This document shows positions 1-8,279 of a DNA stretch of 36,112 nucleotides, piece by piece. Both the position numbers and the translations under genes were made by a program. Under the pieces are notes generated by a model. That model searched no databases. It was not told where the DNA came from and saw only the letters and a list, made by a program, of their open reading frames with translations. The stretch comes from Actinomycetes bacterium (GTDB lineage Bacteria; Actinomycetota; Acidimicrobiia; Acidimicrobiales; RAAP-2): assembly GCA_021815645.1 (NCBI GenBank), contig JAKBAB010000010.1, positions 1-36,112 of the forward strand, read 5' to 3'. Positions within the stretch are counted from its first letter, which is position 1. Each line of letters opens with the position of its first letter.

Positions 1-69
1 GTCGGCCATTTCAGCCAACTCGGCATCGCTGAGGGCAGTGGTGTCTTTCGTGGTGACGGTCATTGCCAT
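1..69 (-). CDS. N-terminal fragment of an unidentified protein, cut by the window edge
   Basis: On the minus strand an open frame begins at an ATG 42 nt after the dnaE stop and runs off the left end, reading MAMTVTTKDTTALSDAELAE and onward. A second in-frame ATG lies two codons in. No good Shine-Dalgarno is visible, and the piece is too short to assign to a family. Support is limited to its position downstream of dnaE on the same strand, the absence of stops, and its ordinary soluble-protein composition. It could be a chance frame. Confidence 0.4.
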   Translation of the reverse strand, partial: MAMTVTTKDTTALSDAELAEMAD

Positions 70-111
70 AGGGAACCATTCTACGGGGATTCTTCACCCC
101 CGGCGCCCGCG

Positions 112-3100
112 TCAGGCTCGGATGACGTTTCGCCCGAATTCTGAACGAAGATCGCCCACGACGTGGGGAATATTCACGTTGAACTCCGGCGACAGTCGAA
201 AGGCCTTCCCACCGGCCGCGGCGGTGTCCACGACGACCGGGGAGGGACCGGGGTAGCGCCGTAAAATCTCGCGGAGCGTCGCGATAGAACGTTGGGTTAG
301 GTCTTCGGGCCGCAGGGAGAGTCGAAGCTCAGCGAGCGCGTCGGACGTTACGAACGGCTCCACTTCTAAGGCGTTACAGCGAACCTCTTCGTCGTTTTCG
401 CTGACGCGAATACGCGCCAGCACGACACGATCTTTCGCCAGGAAGCCCCCGTATTTTTCGAAGGCGTTCACCGAAAAGTTCAATTCCATGGCGCCACCGA
501 GGTCCTCTAAAACGACCCGAGCGTAGGTCCGTCCGACCTTCGTTTGACGGAGTTGAACTTCGGCGAGTATTCCTCCCACGGTGACTACTTTGCCCGTGCG
601 CGCGAGTTCCTCAGCGCGCTCGCGAATTTCGCCGACCGTTCCGTCGGTGCGCAGGCTCAACCGGGCGGCGACGTCGCGCAGCGGGTGATTGGAGACGTAA
701 GTCCCCAGCATCTCTCGCTCGAAATCGAGCAGTACCGACTTGTCGAACTCGACCTCGCCCACGGCGACCTCGGTGCCCTCCCAGTCGTCGCCGTCACCGG
801 GGGTGAGTGCCGCGAAGAGCGTAGATATTCCGAGCGCCAAGTCCCGACGTCGCGCGAGGGTCACGTCGATTATCTCATCAACTTTGAGCAAAAACCCGAG
901 TCGGGTGACCCCCAATGAGTCGAAGGCGCCGGCCTTTATAAGCGACTCCATGGTTCGCCGATTCAAGACCGTGGGATCGACCCGGCGAGCGAAGTCGAAC
1001 ACGCTGGAGAAGGGCCCGTGCGCCTCGCGCTCCCGAACAATTTTTTCGACCAGGGTGGTACCCACGTTGCGCACGGCGGCGAGTCCAAAGACAATGGTTG
1101 ACTGCGCCCCCGGAGACGGCGCGTACTCCGATACCGACTCGTTGACGTCGGGCACGCCGACGGTTATACCCATCTGACGAGCTTCGTTGAGGTAAACGGC
1201 GGACTTGTCCTTGTCGTCGCGAAATGAAGTGAGCAGCGCCGCCATGTACTCCACGGGATAGTTGGCCTTCAACCAAGCGTTTTGGTACGCGATAAGTCCG
1301 TAACCGTAGGCGTGACTCTTGGGAAAGGCGTAGTCCGCGAAGGGCTCAATTTTGTCGAAGAGGGCGTCGCCGAGGGCCCGACCGTAACCTTGGAGTTCGG
1401 CCCCGTCAACGAACTTGGCGCGCTGGGCTCGAATCATCTCCCGAATCTTCTTCGAACAGGCCTTTCGTAGGTCGTCCGCTTCGGCCATGGAAAATCCCGC
1501 AACCAACGTCGCCACTCGCATGATGTCTTCTTGGTAAATCATCAGTCCGTAGGTCTCTCCGAGCACGCTCGCCAAGTCGGGGTGGTCGTAGGTAACCTCC
1601 TGGCGAGAGTTCTTCCGATCGGCGTAGTCGTTGTGAACGTTTTCACTCAAAGGTCCCGGCCGATACAAGGCGTTAAGGGCCGCGATGTCGTCAAAGTTGG
1701 TCGGCGCGAGGCGGCGCATGAGCTGACGCATCTTGTCGCCCTCGAGTTGGAACACGCCGATCGAGTTACCCTGTTGGAGCATTTCGTACACCTTGGGATC
1801 GTCGAGCGCGACGTGATCGATGTCGACCTCGCGGCCGTGGCGCCGCCGAATGTGGTCGAGAGTTCTCTCAATAATGGCCAAGTTACGCAGGCCGAGGAAG
1901 TCCATCTTGAGGAGGCCGAGTTTTTCGATTGCGGAGGCCTCGTATTGGGTGACGATTGGGGCGTCGTCGAGCGAGCCGTTCGGACTCGACTTTCGCTGTA
2001 CCGGCACGTAGTCGAGGACGGGGCCCTTGGTGATCACGACCGCCGCGGCGTGAATTCCGTCTTGACGACGTTTATCGACGAATCCCTTCGCCACGTCAAT
2101 CACGTGGCGTACCTCCTCGTCGCCTTCGTAGAGCCCGCGCAGTTCCGTCGCGTCGTGGTATCGCGCTTCGAAGCCGGCCGTGGGGGTAAAGCACGCGGCC
2201 AGCGGCACGTCTTGACCCATTACTAAAGGCGGCATGGCCTTCGCGATGCGATCGCCGAGCTGCGGAGGGTACCCGAGCACCCGGGCCGCGTCGCGCACCG
2301 CGGCGCGCGCCTTAATCGTCGAGAAAGTAACAATCTGGGCGACGTGATCAGCTCCGTAACGCTCGGCGGCGTAACGAATCATGTCCCCGCGGTACCGTTC
2401 GTCGAAGTCCATGTCAATGTCGGGCATCTGGCGCCGTCCGGGATTGAGGAAACGTTCGAAGATGAGCCCGTAGCGAAGTGGGTCGAGGTCGACAATGCGC
2501 AGACAGTACGCGACGCAACAGCCGGCCGACGAACCCCTTCCCGGTCCGACGCGGACCCCGGACTCTCGCGCGTGGCGAATGAGGTCCCACACCACCAAGA
2601 AGTAGTCAGAAAACCCCATATCGGCGATAACCGCCAACTCGTAGTCGAGTCTTTGTCCTACGACTTCGGGCAGGGGGTCGCCGTAGCGATCGTGGGCCCC
2701 GCGTAAGGTCAACTCCCGCAGGTACCGCGTGGCCCCGTCCTTATGGGAGGGGTCGGAAAATGAGTCCGGGAGTGGGAACTCCGGCAACGCGTCGTTATCG
2801 AACTGGATGGTCACGTCGGCCCGCTCGGCAATCGCGAGTGTGTTGTCACACGCTTCGGGCAACTCTCGAAACAGGTAGCGCATCTCGGCGGCGGTCTTTA
2901 GGTAGTGCTGGTCGCTCTCGAAACGAAACCGGTCGGGGTCGGCGACTCGCGAACCGGTCCCGATGCACAGCAGCGCGTCGTGCATCTCGTGGTCCCCGTG
3001 CCGCACGTAGTGCAAATCGTTCGTCGCTACGAGTGGCGCACCCAGTTCTCGCGCGATTCGAACCAGTTGGGGGTTTGTTCGCCGTTGATCGGCTAGCCCG

Positions 3101-3678
3101 TGATCTTGCAGTTCAACGTAGAAGTTCTCGGCCCCGAAGATGGACTGCAGACGAGCGGTCAGGTCGCGCGCGCGCTCGTAGTCGTCACGCACCAGCGCCT
3201 GGAGCACGACCCCCCCGAGGCACCCGGTGGTGGCGACTAGACCCCCGGCGTACCTTTCGAGGAGCTCCCAGTCGACGCGTGGCTTGTAGTAGTAGCCCTC
3301 CAAAAAGGCCAGTGAAGCCAGCGAACGAAGGTTGTCGTAACCCTCATTGGTCATCGCGAGCACCGTCAGGTGGTGGTAGAGCTTTTGGCCGCCCTCGGTA
3401 TCTCCCCCCGTGTCGTCGATTCGGCCCCGTCGGGTCGGTCGGTCAAAGCGGGAGTTGGCCGACATATACGCTTCGAGACCGATGATTGGCGCCACGCCAC
3501 GTTGGCGACAGGCTTCGTAAAAGTCGACGACACCGTAGAGGTTCCCGTGATCGGTAATCGCAATCGCTCGCTGGCCGTCGGCGTGTGCGGCGGCCACCAT
3601 CTCGTCGACTCGCGCGGCGCCGTCGAGCATGGAGTACTCCGTGTGGTTGTGCAGATGGACGAAACCCTCAGCCACCAC
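112..3678 (-). CDS. dnaE: DNA polymerase III alpha subunit
   Basis: Replicative C-family DNA polymerase catalytic subunit, 1188 aa, the usual length for DnaE1. The N-terminal PHP domain begins with HLHNHTEYS (residues 8-16) and ITDHGN (41-46). The polymerase core shows GPGRGSSAG (378-386), the catalytic acidic motif PDIDMDF (419-425) and the later KMDFLGLR segment that carries the third acidic residue. A helix-hairpin-helix and an OB-fold region follow towards the C-terminus. The GTG start is preceded by GAGAGGAG at good spacing. The gene lies 63 nt downstream of bpa on the same strand. No PolC-type exonuclease insertion is present. Linkage to rluD/lspA/divIVA resembles Streptomyces order, from memory. 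Confidence 0.97.
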   Translation of the reverse strand: MVAEGFVHLHNHTEYSMLDGAARVDEMVAAAHADGQRAIAITDHGNLYGVVDFYEACRQRGVAPIIGLEAYMSANSRFDRPTRRGRIDDTGGDTEGGQKLYHHLTVLAMTNEGYDNLRSLASLAFLEGYYYKPRVDWELLERYAGGLVATTGCLGGVVLQALVRDDYERARDLTARLQSIFGAENFYVELQDHGLADQRRTNPQLVRIARELGAPLVATNDLHYVRHGDHEMHDALLCIGTGSRVADPDRFRFESDQHYLKTAAEMRYLFRELPEACDNTLAIAERADVTIQFDNDALPEFPLPDSFSDPSHKDGATRYLRELTLRGAHDRYGDPLPEVVGQRLDYELAVIADMGFSDYFLVVWDLIRHARESGVRVGPGRGSSAGCCVAYCLRIVDLDPLRYGLIFERFLNPGRRQMPDIDMDFDERYRGDMIRYAAERYGADHVAQIVTFSTIKARAAVRDAARVLGYPPQLGDRIAKAMPPLVMGQDVPLAACFTPTAGFEARYHDATELRGLYEGDEEVRHVIDVAKGFVDKRRQDGIHAAAVVITKGPVLDYVPVQRKSSPNGSLDDAPIVTQYEASAIEKLGLLKMDFLGLRNLAIIERTLDHIRRRHGREVDIDHVALDDPKVYEMLQQGNSIGVFQLEGDKMRQLMRRLAPTNFDDIAALNALYRPGPLSENVHNDYADRKNSRQEVTYDHPDLASVLGETYGLMIYQEDIMRVATLVAGFSMAEADDLRKACSKKIREMIRAQRAKFVDGAELQGYGRALGDALFDKIEPFADYAFPKSHAYGYGLIAYQNAWLKANYPVEYMAALLTSFRDDKDKSAVYLNEARQMGITVGVPDVNESVSEYAPSPGAQSTIVFGLAAVRNVGTTLVEKIVREREAHGPFSSVFDFARRVDPTVLNRRTMESLIKAGAFDSLGVTRLGFLLKVDEIIDVTLARRRDLALGISTLFAALTPGDGDDWEGTEVAVGEVEFDKSVLLDFEREMLGTYVSNHPLRDVAARLSLRTDGTVGEIRERAEELARTGKVVTVGGILAEVQLRQTKVGRTYARVVLEDLGGAMELNFSVNAFEKYGGFLAKDRVVLARIRVSENDEEVRCNALEVEPFVTSDALAELRLSLRPEDLTQRSIATLREILRRYPGPSPVVVDTAAAGGKAFRLSPEFNVNIPHVVGDLRSEFGRNVIRA

Positions 3679-3741
3679 AACTCCTCTCTGCGGTCGAACT
3701 ACACGGTGGGGATTCGCACGCTAGTACACCGTACGCCCACC

Positions 3742-4236
3742 TCAGAGGTACGTACCGGCCCGCGGTTCGGGGGCTCCCGCCACGAGGGAGCGGTCGCGCA
3801 TCTTTTCCAACTGCGCCGCGGCGGCCGCCTGTTGCGCGAAGAGGGACGCTTGAATTCCGTGAAAGAGCCCCTCCAGCCATCCCACTAGCTGAGCCTGCGC
3901 AATACGAAGCTCTGACTCAGAAGGAACGACGCCGCTAAAGGGAATCGCCATTCGACTGAGCTCCTTCGCTAAGTCAGGCGAGAGAGCGTCGGACAGTTCG
4001 TGCACCGACGTTTCGTAAATCTCACGCAACCGATTTCGTCCGGCCTCGTCTAGGGGGGCGGTGCGCGCCTCGTCGAGCAGGGTTTTAACCATCGAACCGA
4101 TTCGCATGACCTTGGCCGGCTGACTGACGTAGTCGGTGCTTTCGGAGTTCGGCGGATCTTCGGGGGAGGCGCCTTCACCGGGGGCGAGTACTTCGTCCGG
4201 GTCGACGGCTACGTTGTCGGGGGGAGAGTCGCTCAC
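3742..4236 (-). CDS. bpa: Bacterial proteasome activator Bpa/PafE
   Basis: This 164-aa protein closely resembles actinobacterial Bpa (PafE, Rv3780 in M. tuberculosis). It has an acidic, Pro-rich disordered N-terminus (1-36), then the family core with QPAKVMRIG (39-47), APLDEAGRNRLREI (60-73) and LRIAQAQLVGWLEGLFHGIQ (110-129). The C-terminal tail is GTYL, matching the HbYX-like GQYL tail that docks into the 20S proteasome alpha ring. The known family role is an ATP-independent ring that opens the proteasome gate for unfolded substrates. It implies a 20S proteasome elsewhere in this genome. The start is GTG with a weak ribosome site. It is divergent from the Rrf2 gene across 73 nt and upstream of dnaE. 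Confidence 0.93.
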   Translation of the reverse strand: MSDSPPDNVAVDPDEVLAPGEGASPEDPPNSESTDYVSQPAKVMRIGSMVKTLLDEARTAPLDEAGRNRLREIYETSVHELSDALSPDLAKELSRMAIPFSGVVPSESELRIAQAQLVGWLEGLFHGIQASLFAQQAAAAAQLEKMRDRSLVAGAPEPRAGTYL

Positions 4237-4309
4237 CCTAGAAGTGTGCCAGATTCCTCGTCCGGGCGGGGACCCGCCGCCACGTGGGCGCCGTAGATAG
4301 GATGAGCGC

Positions 4310-4759
4310 GTGAGAGTATCGACGCGCGGCGACTACGCCAGTCGGGCCCTATTGAGCCTCGCTTTGCGCGAAAACCACGGACTGCCGACTTCCGTACGCG
4401 ACCTCGCTGAACGCACGGGACTTCCCCAGCCGTACCTCGAACAGATTCTGCTCAGTTTGAAGGGCGCCGGTCTAGTGCGCTCGAAGCGAGGAGTGGGCGG
4501 TGGCTACGTCCTCGCTAGACCGGCCGAAGTGATTACCCTGGCCGAAATCGTCTCGTCGGTCGATGGGCCCATCAACGCGGGAGACTTCGGCCCACCGCAC
4601 CAAGACGGCGCCTGCGACCACGAAGGTCAGTGCGTACTGCTGGGCGTGTGGGCCGACGTCGGAAATCACATGCGGGAGCACCTCGCGAGTTTTACCCTCG
4701 CCGACATGGTTGATCAGGCCCGCGGGGGACGTCCCGTAGCGCGAACCCATAGCGGCTAG
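4310..4759 (+). CDS. Rrf2-family transcriptional regulator
   Basis: 149-aa Rrf2-type winged-helix regulator. The start MRVSTRGDYASRALLSLA is the family N-terminus. The helix-turn-helix includes LAERTGLPQPYLEQILLSL (residues 32-50), and the wing has the hallmark SKRGVGGGYVLARP (58-71). The effector region carries only two cysteines, C102 and C108 (CX5C), whereas IscR/NsrR-type sensors have three, so an iron-sulfur cluster is possible but not established. The GTG start has no clear Shine-Dalgarno; a TAGGAT hexamer 6 nt upstream would suit a leaderless transcript. It sits just before the sigma factor gene and is divergent from bpa. Targets are unknown; the sigma promoter downstream is a candidate. 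Confidence 0.9.
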   Translation: MRVSTRGDYASRALLSLALRENHGLPTSVRDLAERTGLPQPYLEQILLSLKGAGLVRSKRGVGGGYVLARPAEVITLAEIVSSVDGPINAGDFGPPHQDGACDHEGQCVLLGVWADVGNHMREHLASFTLADMVDQARGGRPVARTHSG

Positions 4760-4773
4760 CGCGGGGGGGAGGC

Positions 4774-4802
4774 TTGAATTCGTGGCCCCCAGGTGCTAAA
4801 TT
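4774..4802 (+). promoter_or_regulatory. Sigma-70-type promoter for the sigma factor gene
   Basis: TTGAAT, a 17-nt spacer and TAAATT sit between the Rrf2 and sigma genes, leaving a leader of roughly 65 nt. Each hexamer matches the TTGACA/TATAAT consensus in 4 of 6 positions at ideal spacing. An AT-rich patch here stands out from the GC-rich surroundings. Confidence 0.6.
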
Positions 4803-4874
4803 AGTAAGGCGGCTATAGGAGAAATACCTGCCAGGCCGTGCCGACTTTGTGCCCCCCACAGACAAGGAGTTGCA

Positions 4875-5738
4875 GTGACTACCACGACTAATACCAATGC
4901 GCGGCGATCCGCCATAAATACCAACGACATGCTGGGACTTTTGATGCGGGACCTCGACCGGTACCCGATGCCCAACTACGACGAGCAGGTCGAACTGGCC
5001 AAGCGCGTCACCGCCGGTGACGAAGACGCCAAAAAGCAGATGGTCGCGGCGAACCTTCGCCTGGTACTGCACTGGGCGCGGCGCTACCAAGACCGCGGAG
5101 TCGAAATGGTCGACCTCGTTCAAGAAGGAACATTCGGCCTACTTAGAGCCGTCGAGAAGTTCGACTGGGAGCGGGGCTTCAAGTTTTCGACCTACGCCAC
5201 GTGGTGGATTCGTCAAGCCCTCCAGCGAGCGGTCCAGCAGCACGGCCGGACCATCCGAATCCCCCTCGAAGTGGGCGAGCAACTGCAACGGCTCGAGGCG
5301 ACCACGGCGGAACTGACGTCGATCTTCGGGCGAAAGCCCACCGACGACGAACTCACCGAAGCGACCGGCATGTCCCCCGCGGAGCGAGAGGGTCTACGGG
5401 GACTGGCCGGCGTAACGGCAAGTCTCGATCAGCCCGCGTCCTCGGACTCAGCGACGACGCTCGGAGACCTTGTAGCACCCAGTCAGACCGACTGGGTGGG
5501 CGAGATCGAGCAGGACATGATGAACCACCAAGTCCTGGGCGCCCTAACGAAGTTGAGCGACTTGCAACGCGAGGTCCTGACGTTACGTTTCGGACTCGAC
5601 GGGTCCACGCCACTCTCGCTTCAAGCGACCGCCACCAAGATGGACATTGGTGTTCGGCGAGTTCGGCGCGCGGAAGATGAGGCGCTGGCCGCGTTACGTG
5701 ACGACGCCACCGTCCTCGCAGCCCACAACGTCGCCTAG
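4875..5738 (+). CDS. Group 2 sigma-70 family RNA polymerase sigma factor
   Basis: 287-aa RpoD-related sigma factor without region 1.1. Region 1.2 covers about 16-50. Region 2 (56-125) includes NLRLVLHWARRY, DLVQEGTFGLLRAVEKFDW and the promoter-melting FSTYATWWIRQAL. Region 3 follows (about 130-200), and region 4 occupies about 220-277 with LQREVLTLRFGLDG. The recognition helix of region 4.2 is unusual: it reads IGVRRVRRAED where RpoD has VTRERIRQIEA, so the residues aligning with E. coli R584, E585 and Q589 are Val, Arg and Arg. The GTG start follows AAGGAG with a 5-nt gap and a separate promoter. The stop shares CTAG with the convergent rluD stop. Its length and missing region 1.1 argue for an alternative, SigB/HrdA-like factor rather than the housekeeping one. 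Confidence 0.93.
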   Translation: MTTTTNTNARRSAINTNDMLGLLMRDLDRYPMPNYDEQVELAKRVTAGDEDAKKQMVAANLRLVLHWARRYQDRGVEMVDLVQEGTFGLLRAVEKFDWERGFKFSTYATWWIRQALQRAVQQHGRTIRIPLEVGEQLQRLEATTAELTSIFGRKPTDDELTEATGMSPAEREGLRGLAGVTASLDQPASSDSATTLGDLVAPSQTDWVGEIEQDMMNHQVLGALTKLSDLQREVLTLRFGLDGSTPLSLQATATKMDIGVRRVRRAEDEALAALRDDATVLAAHNVA

Positions 5739-6706
5739 GGAGCTACGTTCGCCGGCAGCGTCGCGCGCAGGTCTTCGGGCAGGGGCGCACTGGTCTCGAC
5801 CCACTGGCCACCGTCGGGGTGTCGAAAGCCCAACGACGCGGAGTGGAGAAAGAAACGCTCTGGGTCGAGTCGGTCGTCGCGGTGGTGGCCGTAGCGCAGG
5901 TCGTTAACGAGCGGATGACCAATAGACGCCATGTGCACCCTTATTTGGTGGGTCCTCCCAGTTTCGAGGTGAAGGGACAACAGAGAAACCGGGTCGGGCC
6001 CATTGAAACGCGCGACGACGTCGTAGGCCGTTCGCGCGGGCCTGCCGTCCGAGCGAACGGCCATCAAAGTGGGCTGACGGGCCGATCGACCGATGGGTGC
6101 GTCAACGACCCCGTGATCGTTGGCGAGATGACCTTGAACGAGCGCGACGTACTGGCGAGTTACGGTGCGATCACGCAGTTGGGCGCCGAGGGACGCGAGG
6201 GCCGCGGGCGTACGGGCAAAGACCAGGAGGCCCGACGTTCCCCGGTCGAGTCGATGAACCACGCCGGGCCGCTCGGGCGAACATAGACCCACCGCACCAA
6301 GCTCGGCGACTTCGGGGTAGCGAGCGATGACCCCGGCCACGAGGGTCGCCTCTCGTCTGCCCGCGCTGGGGTGAACAACTTGACCCGGAGCCTTATTGAC
6401 AACGAGGAAGTGTCGGTCCTCTAGCGCTACCTCGAGGGGAACCGACCCATCGGGCTCGACGTCGTCGCCGCGAAGTTCGGGAAGTCTGACGAATAGGTGA
6501 CTACCTTCTCGAAGCGCGAGCGAGTCCTTGGTGACTACTAGGCCGTCCAGGGAAGCCGCCCCGCTGCGCAGGATCTCGCGAACCTCCGCGCGAGAGCGTC
6601 CCGACGCCATGGCCACTACGCGGTCCACGCGCTCGCCGTCCAGGGAGTGGGGAACGACCATATCTACGGTATCGCCGAAGAACCGGTCCCCTTCGGCGTC
6701 ACTCAT
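5735..6706 (-). CDS. rluD: RluA/RluD-family 23S rRNA pseudouridine synthase
   Basis: 323-aa pseudouridine synthase. An N-terminal S4 RNA-binding domain (about 20-75) is followed by the catalytic domain with VVNKAPGQVVHP (102-113) and the RluA-family signature HRLDRGTSGLLV (151-162), in which D154 is the catalytic aspartate. The later LETGRTHQIRVHM segment is also conserved. The RluD family modifies helix 69 of 23S rRNA; exact substrate positions are inferred. The ATG overlaps the lspA stop in ATGA, so the pair is translationally coupled. The stop TAG overlaps the sigma gene stop on the other strand within CTAG. Confidence 0.94.
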   Translation of the reverse strand: MSDAEGDRFFGDTVDMVVPHSLDGERVDRVVAMASGRSRAEVREILRSGAASLDGLVVTKDSLALREGSHLFVRLPELRGDDVEPDGSVPLEVALEDRHFLVVNKAPGQVVHPSAGRREATLVAGVIARYPEVAELGAVGLCSPERPGVVHRLDRGTSGLLVFARTPAALASLGAQLRDRTVTRQYVALVQGHLANDHGVVDAPIGRSARQPTLMAVRSDGRPARTAYDVVARFNGPDPVSLLSLHLETGRTHQIRVHMASIGHPLVNDLRYGHHRDDRLDPERFFLHSASLGFRHPDGGQWVETSAPLPEDLRATLPANVAP

Positions 6707-7176
6707 CCACTGACCAGCCCACCCCCGCGAAAGGCGGCGACGGCGAGTAGGACGAATCCGACCGTGATGGCCGCGTCGGCGAGATTAAAGACCGGGAAAC
6801 TCGACACCGCAATGAAATCGGTTACGCGGTGTGGCCGGGCCGCCAGTCGGTCGACGAGGTTACCGACCCCTCCCCCAATGAGCAGGCCGAAGCCGACGGT
6901 CGCGAGTCCGCGACGGGCCCGTAACCCCACCACGACAACCACGAGGGCGACGACCGCCGTTATCACGGTGGTCACCATGGGGCTCAAGCGATTTATGGAA
7001 AAGGAGATGCCGCTGTTGTACTCCAAGTGCCACCGCAGTGGTCCAAAGACGTGCACCGATCGATCGGCCAACGCGTGACGAGCCCACCATTTCGTCGCGG
7101 CGTCGGCGGCGACCACGCCCAGGGCCAACCAGAGGACCGCGGGATTGATTCGGGCCGTTAGACGCTGGCGCGGCAC
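6703..7176 (-). CDS. lspA: Lipoprotein signal peptidase (signal peptidase II)
   Basis: Membrane aspartyl protease that removes signal peptides from prolipoproteins after diacylglyceryl transfer. It has four predicted membrane helices. The conserved NSGISFSI, GNLVDRL and FNLADAAI blocks are present; the last two carry the two catalytic aspartates. The ORF track opens at 7239, deep inside the DksA-like gene. I prefer the GTG at 7176, which gives 157 aa (normal length) and only 19 nt of overlap, though it has no strong ribosome site. It is coupled to rluD by ATGA. Its presence shows the organism processes lipoproteins, which matters for the anchorless binding protein at 35.1-36.0 kb. Confidence 0.93.
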   Translation of the reverse strand: MPRQRLTARINPAVLWLALGVVAADAATKWWARHALADRSVHVFGPLRWHLEYNSGISFSINRLSPMVTTVITAVVALVVVVVGLRARRGLATVGFGLLIGGGVGNLVDRLAARPHRVTDFIAVSSFPVFNLADAAITVGFVLLAVAAFRGGGLVSG

Positions 7177-8222
7177 GACACGCAGGTGAAGACCGGCAAC
7201 TGTGCTCGCAATCGGGCGTGGGAGATTGATTCGTAGCACTCGTCACAGCGCCCGTAACTGCCGTCGTCGATTCGCGCAATCGCCACGTCAATTTCGTCAA
7301 CCTTGAGTCGCAGCGCCGACGCGAAATCCTTAAGTTGGTCTCGTTGAATGTCCGACGCGACGCTGGAGCCGTCTTCGTCGTCGTATTCCAGGCGCTCCCG
7401 GTCGACCAGCATCTCGTTCGCCTCGGCCTCGCTGACGACAATCTGTTCACTGGTTGACGCGCGAGTCTGTTGAAGCAGTTCGCGTAGTTCACTCAAAAAG
7501 GCGACGTCGTTGGCGTAAGGCTTGGAGTGCATCTTGCGTTCGAGTGCTTCGCGACGCTTACGCTCCTCGGCTTCTCGGCGTTCTTGACGCTTACGATCCT
7601 CGGCGTCACGCCGCTCGATCTCGCGCAGCTTCTTGAGCTTCTCCGCCTCGATCGCCCTTCGCTTGGCTTCAATCTCGCGTTGCTTTTTGGCCTCGACGGC
7701 CGCCTTTTCTCGGGCCTTGCGGGCAACTTCACGTTCACGGGCCGCGACCTTTACTTGCGCGTCATGCTCCCGTTTGGCCTTCGCCGCAGCTTGAGCCTTG
7801 GCCTTGCTGAGCGCGGCGCGCTCCTTCGTCCGCGCCCGCTCCTTCGCTTCTCGTTCACGCTTAGCCTTCGCTGCGGCCTGCGCTTTTTCGCGCGCCCGCT
7901 CCCTTTGGGCCGCCGCCCGCAACCGGGCCTCTTTCTCTCGCAGGGCGACCGCCGCGGCTCGGGCTCGCTCCTTTTGCAGCGCCGCGGCCCGTTGCGCCGC
8001 CGTGGGTACGGCTACTTTTTTGGCCGGAACCTTGCGGGCCGGCGCCTTTTTGGCCGGCGCCACCTTCGAGGGAGCGGCCTTCTTAGGCGGCGGACCGGCC
8101 GATTTCTTCGATTTTGTCGGAGCGACCGTCTTTTTCGAGAGAGGCTTCCCCTGGGGCTTGGCCGACTTCACGACGGCCGCCGTGGCCGGTCGCTTCTTAG
8201 GAATTTTGGAACTCGACGACAT
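7158..8222 (-). CDS. DksA/TraR-type zinc-finger protein with long Lys/Ala-rich N-terminal extension
   Basis: 354-aa composite protein. Residues 1-85 are a Lys/Pro/Ala tail with PAKK-type repeats resembling histone H1 tails. Residues about 85-235 form a highly charged helix rich in AKAKRE/ARERE units, with the segment KAQAAAKAKRE occurring twice, typical of TolA-like coiled coils. The C-terminal 120 residues resemble actinobacterial DksA/TraR proteins and end in a C4 zinc finger with C326, C329, C347 and C350 (GRCDEC and FTCVSC). Family members act on RNA polymerase; this one may also bind nucleic acid through the basic tail, which is inference. The ATG has GAGGAG 6 nt upstream. It lies between divIVA and lspA, as in Streptomyces by memory. 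Confidence 0.85.
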   Translation of the reverse strand: MSSSSKIPKKRPATAAVVKSAKPQGKPLSKKTVAPTKSKKSAGPPPKKAAPSKVAPAKKAPARKVPAKKVAVPTAAQRAAALQKERARAAAVALREKEARLRAAAQRERAREKAQAAAKAKREREAKERARTKERAALSKAKAQAAAKAKREHDAQVKVAAREREVARKAREKAAVEAKKQREIEAKRRAIEAEKLKKLREIERRDAEDRKRQERREAEERKRREALERKMHSKPYANDVAFLSELRELLQQTRASTSEQIVVSEAEANEMLVDRERLEYDDEDGSSVASDIQRDQLKDFASALRLKVDEIDVAIARIDDGSYGRCDECYESISHARLRAQLPVFTCVSCRASV

Positions 8223-8279
8223 GGCTCACTCCTCGCGTGCAGAACAAGTGCCCGCCGACCCTAGCAGCCGGGGGGAGCT

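Noticed and set aside
1531-2226. 231-aa plus-strand ORF inside dnaE
   Set aside because: It lies fully antisense to the conserved polymerase core of dnaE, has no recognisable motifs and is explained by codon bias in a GC-rich gene.
2760-3485. 241-aa plus-strand ORF inside dnaE
   Set aside because: Arg/Ser/Pro-rich shadow composition, antisense to the dnaE PHP domain.
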